IMG/VR virus record: IMGVR_UViG_3300036886_000048 | Location: 1-57,034 of that record | Direction: 5' to 3' (one strand) | Source: a virus | DNA: 57,034 nucleotides | Shown here: positions 50,527-57,034 of the stretch, piece after piece | Layout of the letters: every line of letters starts with the position of its first letter | How positions within the stretch are numbered: the stretch's first letter is position 1 | The notes under the pieces: generated by a model | The model's input: the letters and a program-made list of their open reading frames with translations, nothing else | Databases searched by the model: none | What the model was told of the DNA's origin: nothing | Made by a program: the position numbers and the translations under genes

Positions 50527-52049
50527 CAGACGTGCGATATACTGCTGAACCCACGATGGCAAGATTTCATTCCAGCGATGCCTTTATTCGAGGTCTGATG
50601 GGGCCTGTCGGTAGCGGAAAAAGTGTGGCTATGTGCATGGAAATAATCCGCCGGGCGACAGAACAACGTTGTTTTCAGGATACGAAAATTCGCCGTTCCA
50701 AGTGGGGGGTTATCCGTAATACCTATGTCGAATTGAAAAGCACCACGATACGGACGTGGCTCGAATGGGTTCCTGAGACACTTGGAAAAATTAAATGGGA
50801 TGCTCCTATTACCCACGTAGTCAGGTTTCCGTTGCCGGACGGAACGACTGTCGAACTCGAAGTTTTATTTGTCAGTTTTGATCGACCGGACGACATTAAA
50901 AAGTTGAAGTCACTGGACTTGACCGGACTATTTATTAACGAAGTATGCGAAGAACCAAAGGCAGTGCTGGATATGGGGGCAGCGAGGGTAGGGCGTTTCC
51001 CGGCAAAACGCGATGGAGGAACGACGTGGTGCGGTGTTATCATGGACACTAATGCGATGGATACCGATCACTGGTATTATTCGCTGGCTGAAAAAGATTT
51101 GACTACTGAGCGAGGCCGCAAGATTTGGCAAGAAATTCATGACGCCGAACTGGTGATGCGGAACGAGGGGATGTTGAGAGAGAACCAAAGCCTGATGGAA
51201 TTTTTTAAACAGCCTCCCGCATTGTCGTATGAGCATGGCTTATGGGTTCCCAATACTGGCGCAGAAAACATTAAGAACCTTAATGGCGGATTTGCGTATT
51301 ACTTGAGACAAGTTGCTGGAAAATCCCACGAATGGATCAACACTTATCTTGCTGGAAATTACGGGAAAGTGGTGGACGGCAAACCTGTTTATTACGATTA
51401 TGTCGAGAGCGTCCATGCTCAGGGCAGAGAGATTAATCCGGTGGAAGGATTGCCTATCATTATCGGATTGGACTACGGATTGACCCCTGCAGCGGCTTTA
51501 ATCCAGTGCGATTTGCGCGGGAAGGTGCGTGTAGTGGGCGAACTCTGTTCGGATGGTATGGGGATACAGCGGTTCCTTTCCGACGCCTTGAAACCATATC
51601 TAGCAACGAACTTCAGCGGGTTCGAATTCAAATGCACTGGTGATCCTGCTGGAAAAAACCGAGAGGGAAACGAAAAGACTTGTGAAGAATACGTCATTGA
51701 TGCGGGATTCGAATACGAACCTGCAAAAACAAACGCTCCTATTGCCCGTATCGAAGCAGTATCGTACTTCCTTAATCGCCGTGATGGATTTGAAATGGAT
51801 TTGTCCTGCCAGATGATCCGCAAAGGATTTGCTGGAGGGTATCATTACAAGCGGGTTCAAGTTCTAGGTGACGAACGGTTCAAGGAAGAACCAGACAAGA
51901 ACATGTATTCCCACATCCACGACGCCTTGCAATACGCATGTCTTTTTGTTGGTGGAGTGCAGGCAGTAAGAGCCAGGGAAGACGAACGACCCGAATGGAT
52001 GAAGGAAATGATGCGGCATAGAAATCGTGGCGGATTTATGGCAAGATAA
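50523..52049 (+). CDS. Terminase large subunit
   Basis: A 508-residue packaging motor. The ATPase Walker A is G27-P-V-G-S-G-K-S34, and Walker B is L-F-I-N-E140. The nuclease domain begins with I-I-G-L-D317-Y-G and keeps later acidic residues. The enzyme cuts concatemeric DNA and pumps it through the portal. ATGA overlap with the gene before. Confidence 0.9.
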   Translation: MTDVRYTAEPTMARFHSSDAFIRGLMGPVGSGKSVAMCMEIIRRATEQRCFQDTKIRRSKWGVIRNTYVELKSTTIRTWLEWVPETLGKIKWDAPITHVVRFPLPDGTTVELEVLFVSFDRPDDIKKLKSLDLTGLFINEVCEEPKAVLDMGAARVGRFPAKRDGGTTWCGVIMDTNAMDTDHWYYSLAEKDLTTERGRKIWQEIHDAELVMRNEGMLRENQSLMEFFKQPPALSYEHGLWVPNTGAENIKNLNGGFAYYLRQVAGKSHEWINTYLAGNYGKVVDGKPVYYDYVESVHAQGREINPVEGLPIIIGLDYGLTPAAALIQCDLRGKVRVVGELCSDGMGIQRFLSDALKPYLATNFSGFEFKCTGDPAGKNREGNEKTCEEYVIDAGFEYEPAKTNAPIARIEAVSYFLNRRDGFEMDLSCQMIRKGFAGGYHYKRVQVLGDERFKEEPDKNMYSHIHDALQYACLFVGGVQAVRAREDERPEWMKEMMRHRNRGGFMAR

Positions 52050-52052
52050 TGC

Positions 52053-52081
52053 TTGCGTTTTTTATTTAAATATGGTAATAT
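52053..52081 (+). promoter_or_regulatory. Sigma-70 promoter
   Basis: TTGCGT (52053-52058), a 17-bp spacer and TAATAT (52076-52081) with TG upstream. Confidence 0.65.
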
Positions 52082-52110
52082 GAAAGCCAATCAACCACGC
52101 GGAGAACGAA

Positions 52111-52338
52111 ATGACATTTTTGTTTGTTATAGTGTTTTACTTGGTGTTTATAGTTTTTGTAGCACCAATGTCGTATCATAATGCTGCCAAATCGTTGGTA
52201 TGGCGCGTTACCATTTTTCTGACCACGTTTATAAACCTTTTTATTGACCTTTTTAATATCGCCTATATGCTGGCGATTGCGCTAGGAATTCCAGTAGCTG
52301 TTGCATATCACACTGTTCGAGGAAACAGGGTTCGGTAA
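52111..52338 (+). CDS. Small membrane protein
   Basis: A 75-residue protein with two long hydrophobic segments (residues 3-20 and 30-60) and a basic end. First gene after a promoter, with GGAGA upstream. Function unknown; a lysis role is possible but not indicated. Confidence 0.65.
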   Translation: MTFLFVIVFYLVFIVFVAPMSYHNAAKSLVWRVTIFLTTFINLFIDLFNIAYMLAIALGIPVAVAYHTVRGNRVR

Positions 52339-52628
52339 TGAGACTCGCCGCCAGAACTGATTCTAACCAAACCGAAGTGGTGAAACAATTTCGAAAATTC
52401 GGCTGTTCGGTTGCTATAACCAGTTCGTTGGGCCACGGTTTTCCAGACATTATTGTAGGCAAGAATTTTAAAAACATTCTGGTCGAAATAAAAGATGGAA
52501 ACAAGACTGAAAGTGCAAGAAAACTTACTAGCGATGAAGTCGATTTTGCCGCAGACTGGAAAGGTTTGATTTGCATTGTCGAAAATTTGAGTGATGTGAT
52601 TGCTGTAGTGAAAGCCTTGGAAAAATGA
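52338..52628 (+). CDS. VRR-NUC-like nuclease
   Basis: A 96-residue PD-(D/E)XK nuclease with G-H-G-F-P-D-I-I-V-G and L-V-E-I-K-D-G, the catalytic D and E-x-K of the VRR-NUC family, which cut branched DNA. The size is that of stand-alone phage VRR-NUC proteins. Probably acts as a junction resolvase before packaging. Confidence 0.8.
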   Translation: MRLAARTDSNQTEVVKQFRKFGCSVAITSSLGHGFPDIIVGKNFKNILVEIKDGNKTESARKLTSDEVDFAADWKGLICIVENLSDVIAVVKALEK

Positions 52629-52717
52629 TATATGTATACTTGGGTTTGATTGCAGTATTCGGGGCGGCGTGCATTGCGCTTTTGATAGAGTGGAACCGTA
52701 CTAATCCGTGGAGATAA
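52625..52717 (+). CDS. 30-residue membrane peptide
   Basis: ATG at 52625 overlaps the preceding stop. One hydrophobic segment (L-G-L-I-A-V-F-G-A-A-C-I-A-L-L-I) and a short basic tail. Followed by another membrane mini-gene. Confidence 0.45.
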   Translation: MIYVYLGLIAVFGAACIALLIEWNRTNPWR

Positions 52718-52719
52718 AA

Positions 52720-52842
52720 ATGAGATCGGAATGGATTTACGTCGCAGTATTGGTGGTATTGGGGCTAATTTGTATCGGGCTAGGGCAATCCTCCGAACCC
52801 GAACTGAGGTTAATTGACAATTTGACTATCATCGTCCCATGA
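52720..52842 (+). CDS. 40-residue membrane peptide
   Basis: ATG at 52720. One hydrophobic segment (I-Y-V-A-V-L-V-V-L-G-L-I-C-I-G-L) and a hydrophilic end. Its stop overlaps the next start. Confidence 0.5.
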   Translation: MRSEWIYVAVLVVLGLICIGLGQSSEPELRLIDNLTIIVP

Positions 52843-53021
52843 ACAATTCCAAAATAAAAGTTCAACTGTCTGCGTATGACGACAAAGGAAAACTTATAAC
52901 CGGGTCTGAAACTACGTTTTTCATTATGAGTTATTCCGAAAGCGAAGCTAAACGGATTGTCCAAACACTCTGGTTTACATTTTGGGAAAAGATTGTGATG
53001 ATGGGATTGAGGGAAGAATGA
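52839..53021 (+). CDS. Hypothetical small protein
   Basis: A 60-residue protein coupled through ATGA at both ends. Beta-like start and a helical C-terminus. No family was recognised. Confidence 0.6.
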   Translation: MNNSKIKVQLSAYDDKGKLITGSETTFFIMSYSESEAKRIVQTLWFTFWEKIVMMGLREE

Positions 53022-53446
53022 AAAAAGTTTTCATTTTGGCGCATGAACAGGCTAGGGATTTAGCCGCTCAATTTGCATTGATCCATGCCGCGACTGGAAC
53101 TCAATGTGTGTTCTCCGAACCGACAAGGAATCTTGACCAAAACGCAAGGTTTCATGCCGTGTGTAACGCTCTTGCGAAATCTCAGTTTAAATGGTTTGGC
53201 AAACCTAGAACTGCGTTAGAGTGGAAGTTGCTCATGGTATCCGCACACGCCAAAGCTACGGGCGACGAGGTAGACATTGTGCCGGGATTGGAAGGCGAAC
53301 TAGTAAATTTGAGGGAACCGACTCACGAAATGGGCAGACGGCGATTTGCTTCTCTTATAGAATATACCCAAGCATTTTGCGATTGCAATTCCATTGATTA
53401 TAGTGTAGAATATGAAAAACTCAAAGCGCGAGGTTTAACAGCATGA
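53018..53446 (+). CDS. ninB: NinB-like recombination protein
   Basis: A 142-residue protein from ATG 53018 with GGGAAG upstream. The pattern R-N-L-D-Q-N-A-R-F-H-A-V-C-N-A-L-A and R-T-A-L-E-W-K-L-L-M-V-S-A-H, then G-L-E-G-E-L-V-N-L-R and R-R-F-A-S-L-I-E-Y-T-Q-A-F, is that of NinB (lambda Orf), which binds ssDNA and SSB and replaces RecFOR function. Confidence 0.85.
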   Translation: MKKVFILAHEQARDLAAQFALIHAATGTQCVFSEPTRNLDQNARFHAVCNALAKSQFKWFGKPRTALEWKLLMVSAHAKATGDEVDIVPGLEGELVNLREPTHEMGRRRFASLIEYTQAFCDCNSIDYSVEYEKLKARGLTA

Positions 53447-53577
53447 ATACTGTTTTGACTGGTTGGAGAGTTTGGAACATGCGAACCGAACAATATGTTC
53501 AAGCCGCTCGTTGGATGCAGTATTGTCCCTACATTCTTTTTCCGAAAGAACTTTATGTCCAATCCGACATATTCTGA
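53443..53577 (+). CDS. Hypothetical small protein
   Basis: 44 codons from the ATG that overlaps the ninB stop. Trp- and Tyr-rich (T-G-W-R-V-W-N-M-R-T-E-Q-Y). Overlaps the start of the next gene by 23 bases. Function unknown. Confidence 0.5.
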   Translation: MNTVLTGWRVWNMRTEQYVQAARWMQYCPYILFPKELYVQSDIF

Positions 53578-53857
53578 AAAACGGTACTGGTCTAAATTGG
53601 CGGAATTGGGTTGTATTGCTTGCGCCCAAGACGGGATATTTAATCCTGTCGTTAGTATTCATCATTGCGAAGGCCGAACAAAAGACGGTTGCCACATGAG
53701 GGTGTTGCCGCTTTGCGCGGGGCATCACCAAGATGGAAGCGAACCGGGCAGCGACAAGATTGCGGTTCACCCGTGGAAAAAACGTTTTGAGAAAAAATAC
53801 GGCACTCAGGAATATCTGATGGGCTATTGCAACGAACTTTTGGAAGTAGGAGATTGA
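53555..53857 (+). CDS. Ref-like RecA-dependent HNH nuclease
   Basis: A 100-residue protein from ATG 53555 with C-I-A-C, I-H-H-C-E-G-R-T-K, L-P-L-C-A-G-H-H-Q-D-G and the end A-V-H-P-W-K-K-R-F-E-K-K-Y-G-T-Q. This matches the HNH fold of the P1 Ref-type proteins. Next to NinB and SSB it completes a recombination cluster. Confidence 0.75.
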   Translation: MSNPTYSEKRYWSKLAELGCIACAQDGIFNPVVSIHHCEGRTKDGCHMRVLPLCAGHHQDGSEPGSDKIAVHPWKKRFEKKYGTQEYLMGYCNELLEVGD

Positions 53858-53887
53858 CATGTTTTTACAAATGAAAGGAATATCATC

Positions 53888-54340
53888 ATGTCGGTGAACA
53901 AAGTTATCTTGATTGGACGATTGGGAAAAGACCCGGAAGTACGGTATATGACGAGTGGGGAGGCTGTAGCTAACGTCACGCTTGCTACCAGCGAGAAGTA
54001 CAAGGACAAGTCCGGTGAAAAGGTCGAAAAGACCGAATGGCACAACCTCGTATTCTATCGCCGCTTGGCGGAAATTGCCGGGGAATATTTGAAAAAAGGA
54101 TCGTTGATTTATGTGGAAGGGAAACTGCAAACCCGGAAATGGCAAACCAAGGACGGACAAGATCGTTATTCTACTGAAATTCTAGCGGATCAGATGCAGA
54201 TGCTAACCGAACGTGGAAGTAGGAATGAACCCGATCCTGTTCCAGAAAAATCCCCGGCTCAACCCGAAAAAAAGACGGCAAAAAAAGCTCCTGCCAAACA
54301 GTCAGGTTTCGATAATTTCGATGATGATGTTCCATTTTAA
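53888..54340 (+). CDS. ssb: Single-stranded DNA-binding protein
   Basis: A 150-residue SSB of bacterial type. The OB fold starts [20 protein letters not shown] and contains [12 protein letters not shown] short disordered Pro/Lys linker leads to the acidic tip D-D-D-V-P-F, which recruits partner proteins. The intact tip means it can bind host SSB partners. Confidence 0.95.
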   Translation: MSVNKVILIGRLGKDPEVRYMTSGEAVANVTLATSEKYKDKSGEKVEKTEWHNLVFYRRLAEIAGEYLKKGSLIYVEGKLQTRKWQTKDGQDRYSTEILADQMQMLTERGSRNEPDPVPEKSPAQPEKKTAKKAPAKQSGFDNFDDDVPF

Positions 54341-54364
54341 GTTATTTTAAAACAAGAGGTTACA

Positions 54365-54568
54365 ATGAATATGACGCCCGTTGCATCATCGTTTATCGTG
54401 GCGATTGGATATGATCCCGATCAAGCGGTTTGCGCCGTTCAATTCAAGAATGGCGATGTAAAATATTACTCAGGAATCTCGTTAGGCCAGTACCAGAATT
54501 TTTCAGATGCGCCTTCTCTGGGAAAGGCTTTCCCGACAATTCGAGATGCTGCTTCGTCGGTTGCATAA
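54365..54568 (+). CDS. KTSC-domain small protein
   Basis: A 67-residue protein with V-A-S-S-F-I-V-A-I-G-Y-D-P, V-Q-F-K-N-G-D-V-K-Y-Y and the S-L-G-K-A-F-P-T-I-R end of the KTSC domain, small beta proteins found with RNA- or DNA-related partners. Function unknown. Confidence 0.75.
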   Translation: MNMTPVASSFIVAIGYDPDQAVCAVQFKNGDVKYYSGISLGQYQNFSDAPSLGKAFPTIRDAASSVA

Positions 54569-54573
54569 AGTGC

Positions 54574-54602
54574 TTGACTTGCGATTCATTTTGTGGTTTA
54601 AT
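54574..54602 (+). promoter_or_regulatory. Sigma-70 promoter of the second RNA
   Basis: TTGACT (54574-54579), a 17-bp spacer and TTTAAT (54597-54602) with TG upstream. The expected start near 54609 is four bases before the long helix. Confidence 0.8.
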
Positions 54603-54608
54603 GTGTCT

Positions 54609-54825
54609 CAGTAAGTGGTCATTGGCAACTAAGGGTGGACTGCGAGGTTTTCGAGCCAGACGTAATCCGGTTGACAAAAAGAGCGGATAACTAGACCGTG
54701 GCAAGTTTAGGTAAACCGCAGCCCTGACAGCCAAGGATGGGAAGATCATAATGTGCCGGGAAGTACCCGACTAAAATTGATCGTAACAGGATGAACACCC
54801 TAGTTACCAATGACCACTTGCTTTT
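54609..54825 (+). ncRNA. Structured RNA closed by a long terminal helix
   Basis: AAGTGGTCATTGG (54613-54625) is the perfect complement of CCAATGACCACTT (54807-54819), and the helix continues with AACTA(A)GGGTG (54627-54637) against CACCCTAGTT (54796-54805) through one mismatch and one bulge, about 23 bp in all. Inside are GTTT-AGGT-AAAC and CGGG-AAGTA-CCCG hairpins. There is no coding frame of note. GCTTTT follows the helix and may end the RNA, or the RNA may be a leader for the gene at 54852. I do not recognise the class. Confidence 0.65.
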
Positions 54826-54851
54826 CCCCCATAATTTTTGAAAGGATTGAA

Positions 54852-55094
54852 ATGACGACTATCCAATATCTCACCGACACTGCGAAGGCTTTGGGTGGCC
54901 CGGTAATTATCCTCACGATTATTGCCGCTTTGCTGATAGTATTCGGGCTCACTGGGCGTGCCAATGCAACAACGTTTTCGCCTCTGGCGAGTATTGCCGC
55001 AACGATGGACGACCAACCTGTAACTGCAACCGAACGTTTCAAGAAAATCAAGTTGCCCCAAGTTGTCGAACGTGGGCGTAAGGCCAAGAAGTAA
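54852..55094 (+). CDS. Small membrane protein
   Basis: An 80-residue protein from ATG 54852 with AAAGGA upstream. One strong membrane segment (V-I-I-L-T-I-I-A-A-L-L-I-V-F-G-L, about 13-28) and a basic C-terminal tail (K-K-I-K-L-P ... R-G-R-K-A-K-K). Function unknown. Confidence 0.65.
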   Translation: MTTIQYLTDTAKALGGPVIILTIIAALLIVFGLTGRANATTFSPLASIAATMDDQPVTATERFKKIKLPQVVERGRKAKK

Positions 55095-55128
55095 TCGAAC
55101 TTAAAAATTCCTTATACGAATGAAGCCG

Positions 55129-55156
55129 CCCCCGGTAAATCCGGGGGTTTTATTTT
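55129..55156 (+). terminator. Rho-independent terminator
   Basis: CCCCCGG (55129-55135), a TAAAT loop, CCGGGGG (55141-55147), then TTTTATTTT. Confidence 0.95.
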
Positions 55157-55158
55157 GC

Positions 55159-55187
55159 TTGACATTTTCATAATTTAGGAGTAAGGT
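55159..55187 (+). promoter_or_regulatory. Sigma-70 promoter
   Basis: TTGACA (55159-55164), a 17-bp spacer and TAAGGT (55182-55187), directly after the terminator. Confidence 0.6.
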
Positions 55188-55212
55188 GCGATTATGTTTA
55201 GGAGACACGACC

Positions 55213-55401
55213 ATGAACCATCTTATTGAAGCATCCAGATTAGAATCCGAAGCAGACGACCTATTTACGACTGCCGCGATGTACCTTAATGCAAAGGTGA
55301 TTAGCAAAAACGACTTCAATAATCGCCGGATCGAGGCTGTTCGTTTATATTTAAAGGCTCTTGCATTGAAGGGCGATTTGATAACAAAGGAATCATCATG
55401 A
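55213..55401 (+). CDS. Hypothetical small helical protein
   Basis: A 62-residue protein from ATG 55213 behind GGAGA. It is helical throughout (S-R-L-E-S-E-A-D-D-L-F, and R-R-I-E-A-V-R-L-Y-L-K-A-L). Coupled through ATGA to the next gene. Confidence 0.65.
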   Translation: MNHLIEASRLESEADDLFTTAAMYLNAKVISKNDFNNRRIEAVRLYLKALALKGDLITKESS

Positions 55402-55592
55402 TTGCGTCTATAACCGAACGTGACCGACTTTTACAGATAAAGTCTACATTAGAACTGATGCGGTATATGACTGTTCACCACAACTGCAGGTTATACGAAC
55501 CCGGTTACGGCAAGAATGTAGTTGCAATGTTTCAAGATGGAACCTTAATTTTGAATGCAAAAGCGAAGGAACTCTTAAAATGCGTAAGCTAA
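55398..55592 (+). CDS. Hypothetical small protein
   Basis: A 64-residue protein coupled to the one before by an ATGA overlap. No family was recognised. Confidence 0.6.
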   Translation: MIASITERDRLLQIKSTLELMRYMTVHHNCRLYEPGYGKNVVAMFQDGTLILNAKAKELLKCVS

Positions 55593-55648
55593 CGATCCAG
55601 ACCCCAACAGGTGCGTACACGGTTTACTTTAGACGCACCAAGAAGTAG
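55580..55648 (+). CDS. 22-residue basic peptide
   Basis: The ATG at 55580 lies inside the preceding gene and the frame reads MRKLTIQTPTGAYTVYFRR plus TKK, ending six bases before a terminator. It is too short to be certain. Confidence 0.4.
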   Translation: MRKLTIQTPTGAYTVYFRRTKK

Positions 55649-55653
55649 CAACT

Positions 55654-55679
55654 AGCCCTGTTAAAATCAGGGCTTTTTA
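55654..55679 (+). terminator. Rho-independent terminator
   Basis: AGCCCTG (55654-55660), a TTAAAAT loop, CAGGGCT (55668-55674), then a T-run. Confidence 0.95.
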
Positions 55680-55691
55680 TTTACTATCTGC

Positions 55692-55720
55692 TTGACTTTT
55701 CTAGGCAATTGTGATATAAT
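55692..55720 (+). promoter_or_regulatory. Sigma-70 promoter
   Basis: TTGACT (55692-55697), a 17-bp spacer and a consensus TATAAT (55715-55720) with TG upstream. Confidence 0.85.
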
Positions 55721-55743
55721 TATCATACTAATTGGAGGTAAAT

Positions 55744-56025
55744 ATGTCCGATAACATAGTACGTCCTTCTCGACAAGATTATTTGAACGGCATAGTGGCT
55801 CAATCCGAATATTATCAGGGAGTTGCGGCTGATGTTGGGTTTGAAAACGACTTTTTGCAGAGACTTCGAGGAATGGTAAAAAAACAAACTTCTATGAAGT
55901 TGTGGGACGAACTGGCGAACGCTAACGGAAGTAAAATAGGTAAAGCTCTGGAGTTGCACGGGGATCACTTCTCTGTATCGGCTGGTTCAAAGGTTTTGAT
56001 TGCCGCTGCCAACTTGCCCTTTTAA
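55744..56025 (+). CDS. Hypothetical protein
   Basis: A 93-residue protein from ATG 55744 with GGAGG upstream and its own promoter. Helical, starting M-S-D-N-I-V-R-P-S-R-Q-D-Y. No family was recognised. Confidence 0.7.
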   Translation: MSDNIVRPSRQDYLNGIVAQSEYYQGVAADVGFENDFLQRLRGMVKKQTSMKLWDELANANGSKIGKALELHGDHFSVSAGSKVLIAAANLPF

Positions 56026-56033
56026 AATTTGAC

Positions 56034-56061
56034 TTGACATTTACGGTTATTCGTGTATGAT
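56034..56061 (+). promoter_or_regulatory. Sigma-70 promoter
   Basis: TTGACA (56034-56039), a 16-bp spacer and TATGAT (56056-56061). The leader ACTTTCAAACAGGAG (56068-56082) repeats that at 667-681. Confidence 0.65.
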
Positions 56062-56088
56062 TAGCTTACTTTCAAACAGGAGGCTACC

Positions 56089-56280
56089 ATGAAAAACCAT
56101 ACACCAGTTGAGCGTACTGGCCCGACGACCAACGGACAAACCAAGTTAGGCGAAAACATTGCGACTGTCTTGGGATTGCGTACCAATGAATTCGGCAGGT
56201 ATAATACAACCGTTGGCGACAAAACGGCACTCGGCCTGTACCTGACAATCAGGCGGATCGTGGAGGGGGAAACATTATGA
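56089..56280 (+). CDS. Hypothetical small protein
   Basis: A 63-residue protein with ACAGGAGG upstream. The middle has G-E-N-I-A-T-V-L-G-L-R. Coupled to the next gene through ATGA. Function unknown. Confidence 0.65.
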   Translation: MKNHTPVERTGPTTNGQTKLGENIATVLGLRTNEFGRYNTTVGDKTALGLYLTIRRIVEGETL

Positions 56281-56504
56281 AACCCTCTATTTTAAAGTTC
56301 AGTCTCAGTGCAGATGATGGAACCTACATTTCAGCTTTTCGGCCTTATGACTGCTTGACCAGTTTAAAAGTGACAGTTGGAGATATTAAAACCACGACCA
56401 CTAAGACGACAGGGTTTGTTGAAGTCACACTTAGCAGGTCGCTGACATTGAAAGAACTGGTAGCAGTATCTCAGGAGTGCAAGCAAAAGGTAGTTCAATC
56501 GTGA
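56277..56504 (+). CDS. Hypothetical small protein
   Basis: A 75-residue beta-rich protein with a Thr-rich centre. ATGA overlap with the gene before and GTGA overlap with the gene after. Function unknown. Confidence 0.6.
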   Translation: MKPSILKFSLSADDGTYISAFRPYDCLTSLKVTVGDIKTTTTKTTGFVEVTLSRSLTLKELVAVSQECKQKVVQS

Positions 56505-56653
56505 CTGCTCTGGACGTAATGATTGCGATAGCTTACCGGGTAGTGGTAGACTTGCCTGATTGTGAACTGCGCCGGGAACTACTCCAGTATGCCCACAGAC
56601 GCCTGATGCAAAGAAAGACCGAAGAACTTTCTAACCGATTTAGGAGAACGTAA
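56501..56653 (+). CDS. Hypothetical small basic protein
   Basis: 50 codons from GTG 56501, overlapping the previous stop. Helical and basic (C-E-L-R-R-E-L-L-Q-Y-A-H-R-R-L-M-Q-R-K). Its TAA shares a base with the ATG of the repeat protein. Confidence 0.55.
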   Translation: MTALDVMIAIAYRVVVDLPDCELRRELLQYAHRRLMQRKTEELSNRFRRT

Positions 56654-57034
56654 TGAAGAAATCGCTGACACAACTCGGAAAAACTGGTTTATACTATATC
56701 TTTGATGGAAATAAAATTTTCGGATCACATAGAGGCTTGCGCGGTGACGTAACATACTTGAGCGGTGACGTAACACACTTGCGCGGTGACGTAACAGGCT
56801 TGCGCGGTGACGTAACAGGCTTGATCGGTGACGTAACACACTTGATCGGTGACGTAACGTACTTGAGCGGTGACGTAACATACTTGAGCGGTAACGTAAC
56901 ACACTTGATCGGTGACATAACATACTTGATCGGTGACGCAACGTACTTGAGCGGTAACGTAACACACTTGATCGGTGACGTAACACACTTGATCGGTGAC
57001 GTAACATACTTGAGCGGTGACGTAACATACTTGC
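56653..57034 (+). CDS. Heptapeptide-repeat protein, N-terminal part (runs off right end)
   Basis: ATG 56653 with AGGAGA upstream. A 28-residue head (M-K-K-S-L-T-Q-L-G-K-T-G-L-Y-Y-I-F-D-G-N) leads into at least 14 G-[DN]-[VIA]-T-[YHG]-L-[SIR] repeats and the frame is open at the end. Position 7 alternates among Ser, Ile and Arg, and position 5 among Tyr, His and Gly, so surface residues vary on a fixed frame. It continues at base 1 with the acidic tail. Function unknown; a fibrous or solenoid protein is likely. Confidence 0.75.
   Translation, partial: MKKSLTQLGKTGLYYIFDGNKIFGSHRGLRGDVTYLSGDVTHLRGDVTGLRGDVTGLIGDVTHLIGDVTYLSGDVTYLSGNVTHLIGDITYLIGDATYLSGNVTHLIGDVTHLIGDVTYLSGDVTYL
56740..57034 (+). 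repeat. 21-bp tandem repeat array, right end
   Basis: Fourteen copies of the 21-bp unit (ggtgacgtaacatacttgag type) up to the last base. The last copy stops after TTGC; the left end resumes at AACAGGC. This is the same array as at 1-150. Confidence 0.95.

Noticed and set aside
54665-54700. Second promoter (TTGACA) inside the 54609-54825 RNA
   Set aside because: No -10 element at a suitable distance.
56579-57028. Minus-strand frame M-L-R-H-R-S-S repeats
   Set aside because: It is the reverse reading of the 21-bp repeats and has no ribosome binding site; the forward frame has a start, a ribosome binding site and coupled neighbours.
56740-57034. Tandem repeats at the ends as a CRISPR array or iterons
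   Set aside because: Units are directly adjacent without spacers, vary mainly at certain codon positions and lie in one long open frame with a good start; a coding repeat explains them.

Overview
The window looks like an essentially complete genome of a tailed phage with podovirus-type virion genes that infects a Gram-negative bacterium. Evidence for the host type is a nested Rz/Rz1 spanin pair, about 16 close matches to bacterial sigma-70 promoters, and a tRNA-like gene. Both ends lie inside one array of 21-bp repeats. A coding frame runs off the right end (56653 onwards) and an in-frame continuation enters at the left end (to 235). Joining them in frame needs 10 bp (plus any multiple of 21) that are absent, so the map is probably circular or permuted and was broken in the array. 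No integrase, recognisable repressor or phage RNA polymerase was found.

Layout. 1-4300: end of the repeat protein, small accessory genes, a Mom-like DNA modification enzyme (1651-2268), and a cluster of very small genes with their own promoters and a shared operator-like motif. 4530-8430: a papain-like C1A peptidase, a fibre/decoration-like virion protein and small membrane or coiled-coil proteins. 8424-27895: the structural block, with a P22-like portal, Rz/Rz1, scaffold, an N4-gp56-type major capsid protein, a gp4-like connector, two fibre/tailspike genes flanking an L,D-transpeptidase-fold (DUF2778/Tlde1-like) protein, a gp10-like stabilisation protein, a needle-like protein and three or four candidate ejection proteins. 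27962-37306: one 3114-codon polyvalent protein with an intact GGDEF domain and an HEMTH zincin motif. A 76-codon gene with a strong Shine-Dalgarno sequence overlaps one of its linkers in another frame.

37683-41964 is the only leftward operon: ERF-type annealing protein, PD-(D/E)XK exonuclease, two unknown proteins, an HNH endonuclease and a family B DNA polymerase. It diverges from a control region (42097-42860) that contains a long apparent non-coding RNA with an embedded initiator-like tRNA and a 13-nt exact complement of the 16S rRNA 3' end, followed by an AT-rich origin candidate. 42861-56653 runs rightward: helicase, primase, metallopeptidase-like protein, HTH-phosphoesterase, nucleoside deoxyribosyltransferase-like protein, terminase subunits, VRR-NUC-like nuclease, NinB, Ref-like HNH nuclease and SSB. 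A second structured RNA, closed by an approximately 24-bp helix, lies at 54609-54825. The last 2 kb holds small genes, most of them in short promoter-terminator units.

The replication and recombination genes form a self-contained set (PolB, helicase, primase, SSB, ERF, exonuclease, NinB, Ref-like). Transcription appears to rely on the host polymerase. The strongest leads for undescribed biology are the two RNAs, especially the one combining an initiator-like tRNA with an anti-anti-Shine-Dalgarno sequence, and the overlapping gene inside the polyvalent protein. All functional assignments come from reading motifs; no database search was possible.
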